The notes beneath the pieces are model-generated. The model did not search any database. It was given only the letters and a program-made list of their open reading frames with translations, and was not told where the DNA came from. The position numbers were made by a program, and so were the translations under genes. A stretch of DNA of 64,000 nt from CBDATG01 sp965200145 (GTDB lineage Bacteria; Chloroflexota; Dehalococcoidia; Lucifugimonadales; Lucifugimonadaceae), in assembly GCA_965200145.1 (NCBI GenBank), contig CBDATG010000002.1, positions 1,054,001 to 1,118,000 on the forward strand, given 5' to 3'. Below are positions 18,103 to 26,571 of this stretch, in pieces. Each line of letters begins with the position of its first letter. Position 1 is the first letter of the stretch.

Positions 18103-20643
18103 TCAACCTCGCGAACTCCTGGTACCCGCACGCCGAGACGTACGCCTACGACCGGTTGAGGCCTTCTTCGCCGCCTCAGGGTGTGCCTTAAGACACTGCG
18201 ACATCTTCTCCGAGAATGTCCGCTCCCAAGCCGACAACTCCGACTCATCTTCCGGCTTGAGATCCAGTGCGACGCGACACTTGGGAAACTCCGGACACGC
18301 TACGAAGTCTCCACGCCGACCACCTTTGACGACTAAGTCAGCACCGCCTTCACACTTGAAACCCGCTGGCATTCCGTTCTGAGCCGCCGACTTCGGCGGA
18401 CCATCAGGATGCGACTCAACGCAGTAAACCATCCTGGAACTGAAATCCGACTGCCATTTTTCCAACACCTCTGCCGACGAACCCGACGATGGCTTGGCAT
18501 CTACCGTGAACCTGCAATCCGGATACTTTGAACATCCCAAGAACTTCCCACGCCTACCCGACTTGACCACTAGCGGCGTCCCGGAATCACATTCGATCCC
18601 CGCGTACGTGACATCAGGATCCGTCCCGGGTGGCGGACCGTCTGGATAGGTGATATGACATGTCAACATACGACGTTCGAACTCGCCCTGCCACTCTTCC
18701 AACAACTCACCCGACGAACCCTCCGACGGCTTCACATCCATCGCAAACTTACACTCCGGATACTTCGGACACGCAAGGAAACTGCCGCCACGACGAGATT
18801 CTCGAATCACTAGCTGCACACCGCCTTCGCACTCTAGACCACTCTCCTCGTCGAAATGTGCTCTACGAGTGCGCTCAGCGTTCTTGAACGCATGCTCTAA
18901 CGCATCGTCGAATCCTGAATAGAACTCGCGCAACATCGGAACCCGCTCCAGCTCTCCACCCGCTATGTCATCCAGCTTGGACTCCATCCCTGCCGTGAAA
19001 CCAACATCCATGATGTCCTTGAACCACGCCTTAAGCATGTCGCAAACCGCAACGCCAACCTTAGTCGGGCGAAATCGATTACGATCACGCTCAACATAGT
19101 TACGATCCACTATCGTTGTAACGATTGAAGCGTAAGTGCTCGGACGCCCAATACCAAGCCGTTCCAACTCACGAATCAAGTTCGCCTCGGTGAATCGCGG
19201 CGGTGGCGTCGTGAACTTCTGCTCACTCGTAACATCGTGCTTCGACAGAGGCTCATCGCGCGCCAAAGGTGGCAATATCCGCGAATCCTCAGACTCCGCA
19301 TCCTCATCACGCGCCTCTGAGGAAAGCGCTCGGTAGCCATCAAACAGCACGCGAGTACCAGATGCCCTCAACCCGTAAACTGCACCAGAACCCGCAACTG
19401 CATCAATCCCAACAGTCGTCCGCTCCAGAAGCGCATCCGTCATCTGGCTCGCAACCGTCCGATTCCAGATCAAACTGTACAAACGCCACTGCTCGTCACT
19501 GATCCGACCGCGTAACGAGTCCGGTGTGCGGCTTATCGAGGTGGGACGGATAGCCTCATGCGCCTCCTGGGCATTCCGCGACCTAGTCCTGTACCGCCGC
19601 GGACCGCTGCTGTAGCGTTCTCCAAAACGCCCCCTAATGTACGAAGCTGCCTCGCGCAACGCTGTATCAGCCATGGTCGTGCTGTCAGTTCGCATGTACG
19701 TGATCAATCCCGCACGTTCACCACCGATGTCAACACCTTCGTAAAGCGACTGCGCCACTCGCATCGTCCTGTCCGAGTTGAACCTGAGAGCCCGCGCCGC
19801 TTGCTGCTGCAACGTACTCGTGATGAACGGGGGACTCGGACGATCCTTACGCTCCTGAGTCTTGACCTCTGAAATCCGATAACCCGCAGATTCCAGATCG
19901 CCAACCAAACGCAATGCCAATTCGCCGTCTGGTATCAGCGGCGGATTCTCGTTCCGAGGCGCACCAGGTTGACCCTTACGGCCAGGAATCTTCACCAACT
20001 CCGCGACGATCGGTTGCGTATGACCGTCTTTCTCCAATCGCACGAATACCTGCCAGTACTCAACCGGTACGAAGCCCTCGATCTCGCGCTCGCGATCCAC
20101 TACGAGACGCAGCGCAACCGATTGCACCCTCCCCGCCGACTGCCCACCAGCCACCTTGTTGCGGACGAACGGACTTAGCTTGAAACCAACTAGACGGTCT
20201 AATATGCGTCGTGCCAGTTGCGCATCTACTAACTGATCGTCAATCGGACGAGGATCGGCAAACGCCCGCTTGACCGCCTCCTCCGTAATCTCGTGGAACA
20301 CCACACGCCGCGCGGAACTCGAAGGGATACCCAACAGACGCGAAAGATGCCACGCTATTGCCTCACCCTCGCGGTCAGGGTCCGTTGCCAGATAGACTTC
20401 CGCTCCATCCGCCGCACGCTTCAGCCGAGAGACGACCTGACGACGATCCGCCGACACAACGTAACGGGGCTCGAAATCTTTCTCTACGTCAACTCCGAGC
20501 GCACGGTCAGGCAGGTCGCGGACATGCCCGACAGATGCCTCGACGTTGTAGCCAGCACCAAGATACCTCTCTATCGTCCGCGCCTTCGCTCCAGACTCCA
20601 CGATCACGAGCTGCTTGGTTCTGTTCCGTTTGTTAGTTGACAA
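18103..20643 (-). CDS. topA: DNA topoisomerase I (type IA)
   Basis: An 846-residue enzyme. It has an N-terminal TOPRIM domain (IVESGAKARTIERYLG; ATDPDREGEAIAWHL), a core with the active-site tyrosine at residue 316 (GLITYMRTDST) and LGIGRPSTYASIV, and three C-terminal zinc-ribbon-like repeats (each ending CPKYPEC, CSKYPDC or CPEFPKC). It relaxes negative supercoils. The ribbons lack the usual paired first CPxC; each has one cysteine there plus, in the second and third, a possible extra cysteine about 25-30 residues upstream. The TTG start has a weak AGG seven bases upstream. It follows the second dprA gene by 45 bases. Confidence 0.95.
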   Translation of the reverse strand: MSTNKRNRTKQLVIVESGAKARTIERYLGAGYNVEASVGHVRDLPDRALGVDVEKDFEPRYVVSADRRQVVSRLKRAADGAEVYLATDPDREGEAIAWHLSRLLGIPSSSARRVVFHEITEEAVKRAFADPRPIDDQLVDAQLARRILDRLVGFKLSPFVRNKVAGGQSAGRVQSVALRLVVDREREIEGFVPVEYWQVFVRLEKDGHTQPIVAELVKIPGRKGQPGAPRNENPPLIPDGELALRLVGDLESAGYRISEVKTQERKDRPSPPFITSTLQQQAARALRFNSDRTMRVAQSLYEGVDIGGERAGLITYMRTDSTTMADTALREAASYIRGRFGERYSSGPRRYRTRSRNAQEAHEAIRPTSISRTPDSLRGRISDEQWRLYSLIWNRTVASQMTDALLERTTVGIDAVAGSGAVYGLRASGTRVLFDGYRALSSEARDEDAESEDSRILPPLARDEPLSKHDVTSEQKFTTPPPRFTEANLIRELERLGIGRPSTYASIVTTIVDRNYVERDRNRFRPTKVGVAVCDMLKAWFKDIMDVGFTAGMESKLDDIAGGELERVPMLREFYSGFDDALEHAFKNAERTRRAHFDEESGLECEGGVQLVIRESRRGGSFLACPKYPECKFAMDVKPSEGSSGELLEEWQGEFERRMLTCHITYPDGPPPGTDPDVTYAGIECDSGTPLVVKSGRRGKFLGCSKYPDCRFTVDAKPSSGSSAEVLEKWQSDFSSRMVYCVESHPDGPPKSAAQNGMPAGFKCEGGADLVVKGGRRGDFVACPEFPKCRVALDLKPEDESELSAWERTFSEKMSQCLKAHPEAAKKASTGRRRTSRRAGTRSSRG

Positions 20644-20688
20644 TACCCGACCTGTCGACTCAGTGTGTGTAACTCACAGATGCGCCAC

Positions 20689-21939
20689 TTAATCCCGGCC
20701 TATCAACATCGGTGCCATCGTGTGCTGCACAGACGAAGGCAACATGTAACCAATACCAGACTTGAGCACGCATCCCCGTATTTCCATAATGCTTAATGAC
20801 GCACCAGTTTTGTCAACAGGTAAATCCGTTTCTCGCGCAATTTCGTCAACACTCATCAACCCACCATCAGCATCTAACGCCTCTACGATCCGACGCTCAG
20901 ACTCACTCTCCACAACCACAACCTTGCTTCGTCGACTGCGGTCAGCAGAATAGCCATCCGCAACACTTATGCGATCTCCCCGACCACGATCTTCGAGCAT
21001 CATTCCCACTTTCCGATCAGAGCCAGAATCTGCAAGGCATACACCTCCGCTACCGTCAGCAACCCCGATTTCAAGCTCCTCAATGATGTCATCAACCTCG
21101 GTTACAACCTTGGCACCCTGACTGATCAGCCAATTAGTGCCCTCGCTCTGTGGTGAATTCGCCCTGCCGGGTATAGCGAACACCTCGCGCTCCTGATCTA
21201 GCGCACAACGCACAGTGAGCATCGTGCCACTGTTCTTCGGCGCCTCAACTACCAACACACCACGGCTCAACCCGCTCAATAACCGATTCCGAAGACGCAA
21301 CTGCCCACGGAAAGACCGTCCACCGATTGGGAATTCCGAGACCAAACACCCAGCATCCTCCGACAGTATCCGCTCCGCTAACCCATGAGCTCCAAGTGAC
21401 GGCGAACGATCGAGTCCATTCCCGACCACCGCGACAGTCCTACCGCCAGCATCCAATGCCGCAACTTGCGCGTGCCGATCAATCCCCCAAACCATGTCAC
21501 TCACAACCGTCACGCCTCGACGCGCCAATTCCCCCGCAAACTCTTGACACACCGCCTTGCCGTAAGCAGTACATGTTCGAGTGCCGATTACCGTTATCCC
21601 CGAAAAGTCAGACTCACTGAACCTACCTCGTACATACAGCACATTCGGCGGATTCTCAATATCCCTTAACCGAGACGGGTACGCTTCAGATGCAAAGGGA
21701 AACGCCTGAACACCAAACCGGTCCAGACCCTCCATCAAACCGTCCAGATCAATGCCAGGTCGTTGCTCGATCACAGACGCCGCCATAGCCTTGGACAAAC
21801 CGGCAGCAACCAGAGCGTCCCCCGACACGTCCCAAGCATCGCGCATCGTCTCGAATCCAGCGCGCAGCTTCGCGCGGCCTCGGTACCCGAGACCTCTGAC
21901 GTGGTCGAAACCGACCCAATAACGTGTATCTGCGTTCAT
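20689..21939 (-). CDS. Divergent DprA-like DNA-processing protein (second tandem copy)
   Basis: 416 residues with the DprA architecture: an N-terminal helical domain, a Rossmann-like core and a winged-helix-like C-terminus. The hallmark segments are altered. SGLARGID is replaced by SDMVWGID, the YP..N element by SPSLGAHG, and the FPMRNRI segment by LRLRNRL, while VIGTRTCTAYG, LSRGVLVVEAP and IPGR are kept. It starts with an ATGA overlap at the end of the canonical copy. DprA loads RecA on single-stranded DNA in natural transformation. This copy may have lost DNA binding and act as a partner subunit, or have another ligand. That is inference. Confidence 0.8.
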   Translation of the reverse strand: MNADTRYWVGFDHVRGLGYRGRAKLRAGFETMRDAWDVSGDALVAAGLSKAMAASVIEQRPGIDLDGLMEGLDRFGVQAFPFASEAYPSRLRDIENPPNVLYVRGRFSESDFSGITVIGTRTCTAYGKAVCQEFAGELARRGVTVVSDMVWGIDRHAQVAALDAGGRTVAVVGNGLDRSPSLGAHGLAERILSEDAGCLVSEFPIGGRSFRGQLRLRNRLLSGLSRGVLVVEAPKNSGTMLTVRCALDQEREVFAIPGRANSPQSEGTNWLISQGAKVVTEVDDIIEELEIGVADGSGGVCLADSGSDRKVGMMLEDRGRGDRISVADGYSADRSRRSKVVVVESESERRIVEALDADGGLMSVDEIARETDLPVDKTGASLSIMEIRGCVLKSGIGYMLPSSVQHTMAPMLIGRD

Positions 21940-23165
21940 GTCGCGAACGCCCCTCGCGACCGACCGCCAACGATACGGAACATCGTCCCCTCAAGGCACG
22001 TCACCAATCGCCTGACCTGTAACATCGTCAAGGCAGTGTTCACCGCCTGCGCCGGAAGGTCGCACTCGCGCGCAACCTCATCAACAGAGTGCGCCAACCC
22101 AGACTTCGCGAGAAAACGAGATATCGCCGACTCCTCGTCATTCAACCCTCCCACAACGGACGCATCAACAACAGACCCTTCGTTAGCAGCCGTCTCGCGC
22201 CCAATAACTGCATCCGAACCGACATCCCGCGAGCTGCGTACTCCACCAGAAACTCCAAGACCCTCCGACGCATCAAGCTTCGACTCGGCCTCAGGATAGT
22301 GCAAACTGAGCGCACTGACTACATCCCGAGCACATGTCGCCATCGTTGCGCCTTGCTTAAGGAACGCGTTAGTCCCAAGACTCGTCTCTGAATCCAGCTG
22401 CCCAGGCACAGCAAACACCTCGCGGTTTGACTCCAACGCCCATTTAACCGTCCGCTGAATCCCGCTCTCTCGTGGCGCCTCAACTACCACAACTCCCCGG
22501 GAAAGCCCTACGACAATCCGATTACGCATCGGGAAGTGCTTCTGGTGCGGCCTTGACCTCAACGGATACTCCGATATAACCGCACCCTGCTCCGAAATCT
22601 CCGCCGCAAGCCCACGATTCTCTCGCGGATAGACATGCCCGATACCACCGCCGAGCACCGCAACCGTCCTTCCGCCGATGTCAATCGCGGCACGGTGCGC
22701 CGCCGTGTCGATACCGCGAGCCAACCCACTCACCACAGTGATGTTCGCAGATGCGATGCCGCCAGCTATCTGATCGCACATCGTCTCGCCGTAACGAGTC
22801 GACCTCCGAGTACCCACGATAGCGATCCCCTCTCCATCCTCCGGCCGTAACGAACCTTTCACATACAGCACCGGCGGCGGATTAAACATCTCCAGCAACA
22901 GCGATGGATAGTCCGCCGAACGAGCGTTAATCAACTCAACTTCAAACCGATCGAGGTCCTCCATCATCGAATCAAGGTCGACCTCCCGCCGCTTCGCCCG
23001 CACCGCCGCTGCCCGACGACGACTAAGACCAGCGCCAACAAGGTCATCCTGTGAACCTTCCCAAGCGTCCGAAATGCCACCGAAATGCGCCTCCAGCTTC
23101 TCGAAATGCCCGAGACTCATCCTAGGAATAGTGGCAAGCGCCGCCCAAATCGCAATGTCATCCAT
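21936..23165 (-). CDS. dprA: DNA-processing protein DprA
   Basis: 409 residues with all standard DprA elements: an N-terminal HhH/SAM-like region, VGTRRSTRYG, VVSGLARGIDTAAHRAAI, VLGGGIGHVYPRENR, SEYPLRSRPHQKHFPMRNRIVVGLSRGVVVVEAP, FAVPGQLDSETSLGTNAFLKQGA, and a C-terminal winged-helix domain. It protects incoming single-stranded DNA and delivers it to RecA. It is the first gene of the minus-strand run ending with the formyltransferase. A linker rich in Ser, Asp and Gly separates the core from the C-terminal domain. Competence pilus or comEC genes are not in this window. Confidence 0.93.
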   Translation of the reverse strand: MDDIAIWAALATIPRMSLGHFEKLEAHFGGISDAWEGSQDDLVGAGLSRRRAAAVRAKRREVDLDSMMEDLDRFEVELINARSADYPSLLLEMFNPPPVLYVKGSLRPEDGEGIAIVGTRRSTRYGETMCDQIAGGIASANITVVSGLARGIDTAAHRAAIDIGGRTVAVLGGGIGHVYPRENRGLAAEISEQGAVISEYPLRSRPHQKHFPMRNRIVVGLSRGVVVVEAPRESGIQRTVKWALESNREVFAVPGQLDSETSLGTNAFLKQGATMATCARDVVSALSLHYPEAESKLDASEGLGVSGGVRSSRDVGSDAVIGRETAANEGSVVDASVVGGLNDEESAISRFLAKSGLAHSVDEVARECDLPAQAVNTALTMLQVRRLVTCLEGTMFRIVGGRSRGAFAT

Positions 23166-23419
23166 ATCTTCTTACCTAGCTACCTAATCAGCATCGCACC
23201 TCGTCCCGGCAGTAACGCCATCGCGAGGTTTCGATTCACACTACTACAGCTAAACAGAAACTCAAAACCCAAGTGGCGAAACCGTACTTTCGCACAGTAG
23301 CACTCTGAAACTAGACACGGGCGTCACCTTCCTCAAAGTCGCCGAACTGGCATCCTCCACGAACGTCAACGACGTTACGACCGTCGTTGAGCCACGACCG
23401 AACCCAGCCCTTGCAACGC

Positions 23420-23507
23420 TGGCGGAGAGGACAGGATTCGAACCTGCGGTGGGTCTCCCCACACACGCTTTCCAGGCGTGCCCGTTAAGCCGCTCCGGCA
23501 CCTCTCC
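23420..23507 (-). tRNA. tRNA-Ser (anticodon GGA)
   Basis: A class II tRNA with a long variable arm. The seven-base acceptor stem GGAGAGG/CCTCTCC, the G discriminator and an encoded CCA are all visible. The anticodon loop reads CTGGAAA, giving GGA, which decodes UCC/UCU. It lies between dprA and a second tRNA-Ser. Confidence 0.95.
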
Positions 23508-23656
23508 ACTAGGATCACGAGCCAAGTCGCCGCAACGAACGACCGACAACGCAGAATAGTCGCACCGACGTCTGCATCGATCGAAGACCAAGGCCGCTAC
23601 GACGAAATCATCAGCGCTAACTCGGCACAGCGACAGCGCAATCTAGTCTATGCCAA

Positions 23657-23748
23657 TGGCGGAGAGGGCGGGATTCGAACCCGCGATCCCGGTTACCCGA
23701 GATACCGGTTTTCGAGACCGGCGCTTTCAACCACTCAGCCACCTCTCC
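23657..23748 (-). tRNA. tRNA-Ser (anticodon CGA)
   Basis: A class II tRNA with the same acceptor stem (GGAGAGG/CCTCTCC), G discriminator and encoded CCA as the neighbouring tRNA-Ser(GGA). The anticodon loop CTCGAAA gives CGA, decoding UCG. The shared identity elements suggest duplication of one ancestral tRNA-Ser gene. Confidence 0.95.
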
Positions 23749-24099
23749 GTGAGACCTGACATGTTGCAGACGCGACAAGCGAACGCTCGCGACCGTTTGA
23801 TTCTATCGCGCACCGCGCCGCCAAAGTAACATGGCAATATAGTCTGAAGCCAAACACCTACGAACTGGGAGCTTTGCGCGCCGCGTCGTGCGTACACTAT
23901 TGACGTCAAGGATGATCACCTTCAATGCTAGGTCGACCGCCGCACATAACGTTCTCAACGCAAATTGATGACCCGCCAGAAGCTATCGGACACATCTTCC
24001 TAAACCCAACCGAAGTGATGGAATCGCCAGGAAAGACGCGCCACCAAGGTTGCACCGCGCAAGGCCGAATTGACACCGATGAAACGTGCTCAGATAGGC
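23749..24099. other. Intergenic region between tRNA-Ser and the methylase-HNH gene
   Basis: About 350 bases without a convincing gene. A 60-codon frame (23925-24107) ends inside the first codons of the methylase. It has only a distant AAGGA and no recognisable motif, so I do not call it. The base composition shifts from C-rich to more G-rich toward the methylase. Confidence 0.4.
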
Positions 24100-25560
24100 A
24101 TGAGTGAAATAGAACACATGTTTACCCCCCCCCCCCCCCCCCCATCGAATAGAATTAATGTTCGGAATAGGACGCTCTTCCACGGCGACAACCTGCCGTT
24201 CCTTCAAGGCATCAACACCGGCACGATAAACCTCATCTACGCCGATCCCCCTTTCAACAAGAACCGGGACTTTTACTCCGACCCCGAGAGCTTGGCGGGC
24301 GGAGGCGGATTCGTGGACCGCTGGCGGTGGAATGAGGATGTCCACGACGACTGGGTCAACACCATCAAGACTGACTGGCCCGGCGTTCACGCCATCATAG
24401 AAGCCGCGAAGATCGCGTACGGAATGGATATGGCGGCGTTCCTGTGCTGGCTCGGAGTGCGAATCATGGAGTGTCATCGGGTACTACGGGATGATGGCAG
24501 CATGTTCCTGCACATAGATCACACAGCTCACGCGTGGGTGAAGTGCATCATGGACGACATCTTCGGCAACGATAACTTCAGGAACGAGGTCGTCTGGGCT
24601 TACACCGGGCCCGGTTCCCCGAACATGCGACAGTTCAATCGCAAGCACGACACCATCCTGTGGTACTGCAAAGGCGACAAGTGGACGTTCAATCGTGATG
24701 CAGCACGTGCGCCCTACAAGGACCCCAAACAAAGACCGCGAAAGGCTTTTGATACTGGAGGAGCTTTCGATCCAGAAAGCATTGAGGCGATGAGGAAGCG
24801 AGGCAAGGTACTAGAGACATGGTGGACCGACATTTCGGTCGCGGTCCGATCAAGGACGGAAAACACGAAATACAAGACGCAGAAGCCATCGAAGCTTTTT
24901 CGTCGCATCATCGAGGTGGCTACCAACGCGGGTGATATGGTGCTGGATCCGTTCTGCGGCTGTGCTACCACGCCCATTGCCGCCGAGCAAACAGATAGGC
25001 AGTGGATAGGTATGGATTTATGGGAAAAGGCACATGAGGTCGTGTTGGAACGGCTTCAACGCCACAACCTCGCCGTGCCGGATGTTGAGTACAAGGGGCA
25101 GGTCGATCTGATCCCCTTCGGTAATGTGCGCTACACCCAAGCGGTCCCAAGACGCGACGACGATATGAAGGTCGCGGTAACCGACTTCGAGTTAGAGCCG
25201 CAATCACCTCTTGAGCCTTGGGAGAAACTACGTCCGGCTCAGATGCGCGAGATATTAGGCAAGGCTCAACGCGGTTACGACGAGTTCGTAGTCTGTGCGG
25301 GTTGCGGTAGGCAGCTAGAGGACCCGTTCATGGAACTCGACCACCTGCAACCCAAGAGCCTCGGAGGCGAGAATGTCATCACCAACCGGATACTAATTTG
25401 CAGAGCGTGCAACGGGCGCAAGGGCAACAAGGAAACCATGGCGGGATTGTGGGATACCAACAAGAAGTCGGGCTGGATGATGGACGAAACACTCGCCAGG
25501 CTCAACCATGAAAACGCCCTCAAGGCATCACAGATATACAAACTGAGGCACCGACATTGA
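24100..25560 (+). CDS. Beta-class DNA methyltransferase fused to a C-terminal HNH nuclease domain
   Basis: 486 residues from the ATG at 24100; other in-frame starts are TTG 24070 and ATG 24079 or 24118. Motif IV (DPPFNKNRDF) precedes the SAM-binding motif (LDPFCGCATTPIAAEQ), the beta-class order of N6-adenine/N4-cytosine methylases. A C-terminal HNH domain follows: CAGCG, ELDHLQPKSLGG, ITNRILICRACNGRKGN, with two CxxC pairs for zinc. One chain could therefore both methylate and cut, or use the HNH domain to assist DNA binding. Nineteen consecutive C bases (24125-24143) encode six prolines near the N-terminus and could switch the frame. The gene is G-rich on the + strand, unlike its surroundings, which suggests horizontal acquisition. 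Confidence 0.88.
   Translation: MSEIEHMFTPPPPPPSNRINVRNRTLFHGDNLPFLQGINTGTINLIYADPPFNKNRDFYSDPESLAGGGGFVDRWRWNEDVHDDWVNTIKTDWPGVHAIIEAAKIAYGMDMAAFLCWLGVRIMECHRVLRDDGSMFLHIDHTAHAWVKCIMDDIFGNDNFRNEVVWAYTGPGSPNMRQFNRKHDTILWYCKGDKWTFNRDAARAPYKDPKQRPRKAFDTGGAFDPESIEAMRKRGKVLETWWTDISVAVRSRTENTKYKTQKPSKLFRRIIEVATNAGDMVLDPFCGCATTPIAAEQTDRQWIGMDLWEKAHEVVLERLQRHNLAVPDVEYKGQVDLIPFGNVRYTQAVPRRDDDMKVAVTDFELEPQSPLEPWEKLRPAQMREILGKAQRGYDEFVVCAGCGRQLEDPFMELDHLQPKSLGGENVITNRILICRACNGRKGNKETMAGLWDTNKKSGWMMDETLARLNHENALKASQIYKLRHRH
24125..24143 (+). repeat. Homopolymeric C tract (19 bases) inside the methylase 5' end
   Basis: Nineteen uninterrupted C residues begin in the ninth codon after the ATG at 24100. 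Every candidate start codon lies upstream, and no in-frame Met occurs soon after, so gain or loss of one or two bases would take the methylase out of frame. Such tracts are classic slipped-strand mutation sites. The length could also be miscalled by sequencing. Confidence 0.9.
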
Positions 25561-25658
25561 AGAAGGCAGTGGGTTTAGCGGTCGTGCTCATCATCGTCGT
25601 CACGCTGATAGCGCGGATCGGTTCTGTGGATGAGGTCAACAGGCAGAGCCGAAGCTAA
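25557..25658 (+). CDS. Possible 33-residue single-span membrane peptide
   Basis: A TTG at 25557 overlaps the methylase stop (TTGA) and opens a 33-codon frame. It begins M-K-K, contains a continuous hydrophobic stretch (VGLAVVLIIVVTLIA) and ends with a short charged tail, with a stop at 25656-25658. The overlap and shared G-rich composition suggest translation coupled to the methylase. No homologue is recognised and no independent Shine-Dalgarno is clear, so it may be chance. Confidence 0.35.
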   Translation: MKKAVGLAVVLIIVVTLIARIGSVDEVNRQSRS

Positions 25659-25792
25659 GAAAGGAACGCGAGAGTGGTCGCGCTATCCGATGGGAGTGAA
25701 AACCGGACATCGGCAACGCCGACAAATAACCGAGCATCCGAGACCGTCCCCCGTCATTCGAACTGTACCGTCCGCCGGACGCGCGCATGTCC

Positions 25793-26491
25793 CTACCCCG
25801 CACGCTCTGCCGCTATCTCCCGCCGCTCGTGCACGACCACCGCTACCCACATCACAAGCACCATCGCAGTCGTTACGACCGAATTCACGAAGCGCAGCTC
25901 ATCGTTATCACCCGCTATTAACCAGACCACACGCGAAACCGCAAACAGCGACATCGCCGCAACGAGGATTGAACGATAAGGCTCGCCGTGTGAGTGCTCA
26001 ACCGTGATGTGCACCGCCTCCAGAAACGCGATGAACAAACCGACCATCAGCCACACACTCGTGATCGCGTGGAATTGCAGATTAGCGTACCCCGCATCCG
26101 TGTAACTCGGGACACCCCCACTGTCCAGTGCCAGCTCCAGTCCAATCAAGACTACGCACCACACCAACGCGGCTAACAACGCGATGCGCTGCCAACGAGG
26201 CGAGTAGTCCGACGAACCAACTATGAAGAACACTACCACCGCCGCCATTCCTAGAACACCGTTGAGCAACCCGAACACGCGGACCGTCTCGTCGGGGAGG
26301 TTCAGCATGATCAACACCCAAGAAACCAGCGGCGCCAAAGCCAACAGTCCGATACCGACACCGAACAACTTGAGCGTGGCATCCGACCTCATGTACATGA
26401 ACACCGCGACGATGAGCAATCCAATGCCGTTGTGCAACCCAAAAATCGGAGTCACAACATCAACCAAGCCCTCAGTTACCTCAAAACCCAT
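25793..26491 (-). CDS. Seven-helix membrane protein, tandem family type A (copy A1)
   Basis: 232 residues with seven hydrophobic helices at about 15-36, 40-62, 70-93, 101-122, 138-163, 174-195 and 203-223. Arginine and lysine sit in loops 1-2 (RSD), 3-4 (DYSPRWQR), 5-6 (HSHGEPYR) and the C-terminus (HERRE). The positive-inside rule then gives N-outside, C-inside. H20, H141, H161, H166, H168 and H221 are invariant in all six paralogues. AAGGAAGG lies six bases before the ATG. It is the last gene of the array and pairs most closely with the copy at 26572. I know no family with these motifs; a sensor, heme/metal protein or enzyme are all open. Confidence 0.85.
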   Translation of the reverse strand: MGFEVTEGLVDVVTPIFGLHNGIGLLIVAVFMYMRSDATLKLFGVGIGLLALAPLVSWVLIMLNLPDETVRVFGLLNGVLGMAAVVVFFIVGSSDYSPRWQRIALLAALVWCVVLIGLELALDSGGVPSYTDAGYANLQFHAITSVWLMVGLFIAFLEAVHITVEHSHGEPYRSILVAAMSLFAVSRVVWLIAGDNDELRFVNSVVTTAMVLVMWVAVVVHERREIAAERAG

Positions 26492-26571
26492 GATGTACCT
26501 TCCTTCATCGTTGAGTGCCGTTGACGCTTTGCGCGTCGAAGTCGATCTGAATCAGGGAACCAACCGCTAAC

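Noticed and set aside
23420..23748. tRNA-Ser pair as an integration site for an island
   Set aside because: I found no duplicated tRNA 3' end and no integrase in the window other than XerC, so no att site can be supported.
23925..24107. 60-codon frame ending inside the methylase start
   Set aside because: AAGGA is 12 bases away and the sequence has no recognisable motif. Overlap with the methylase start is interesting but not enough to call a gene.
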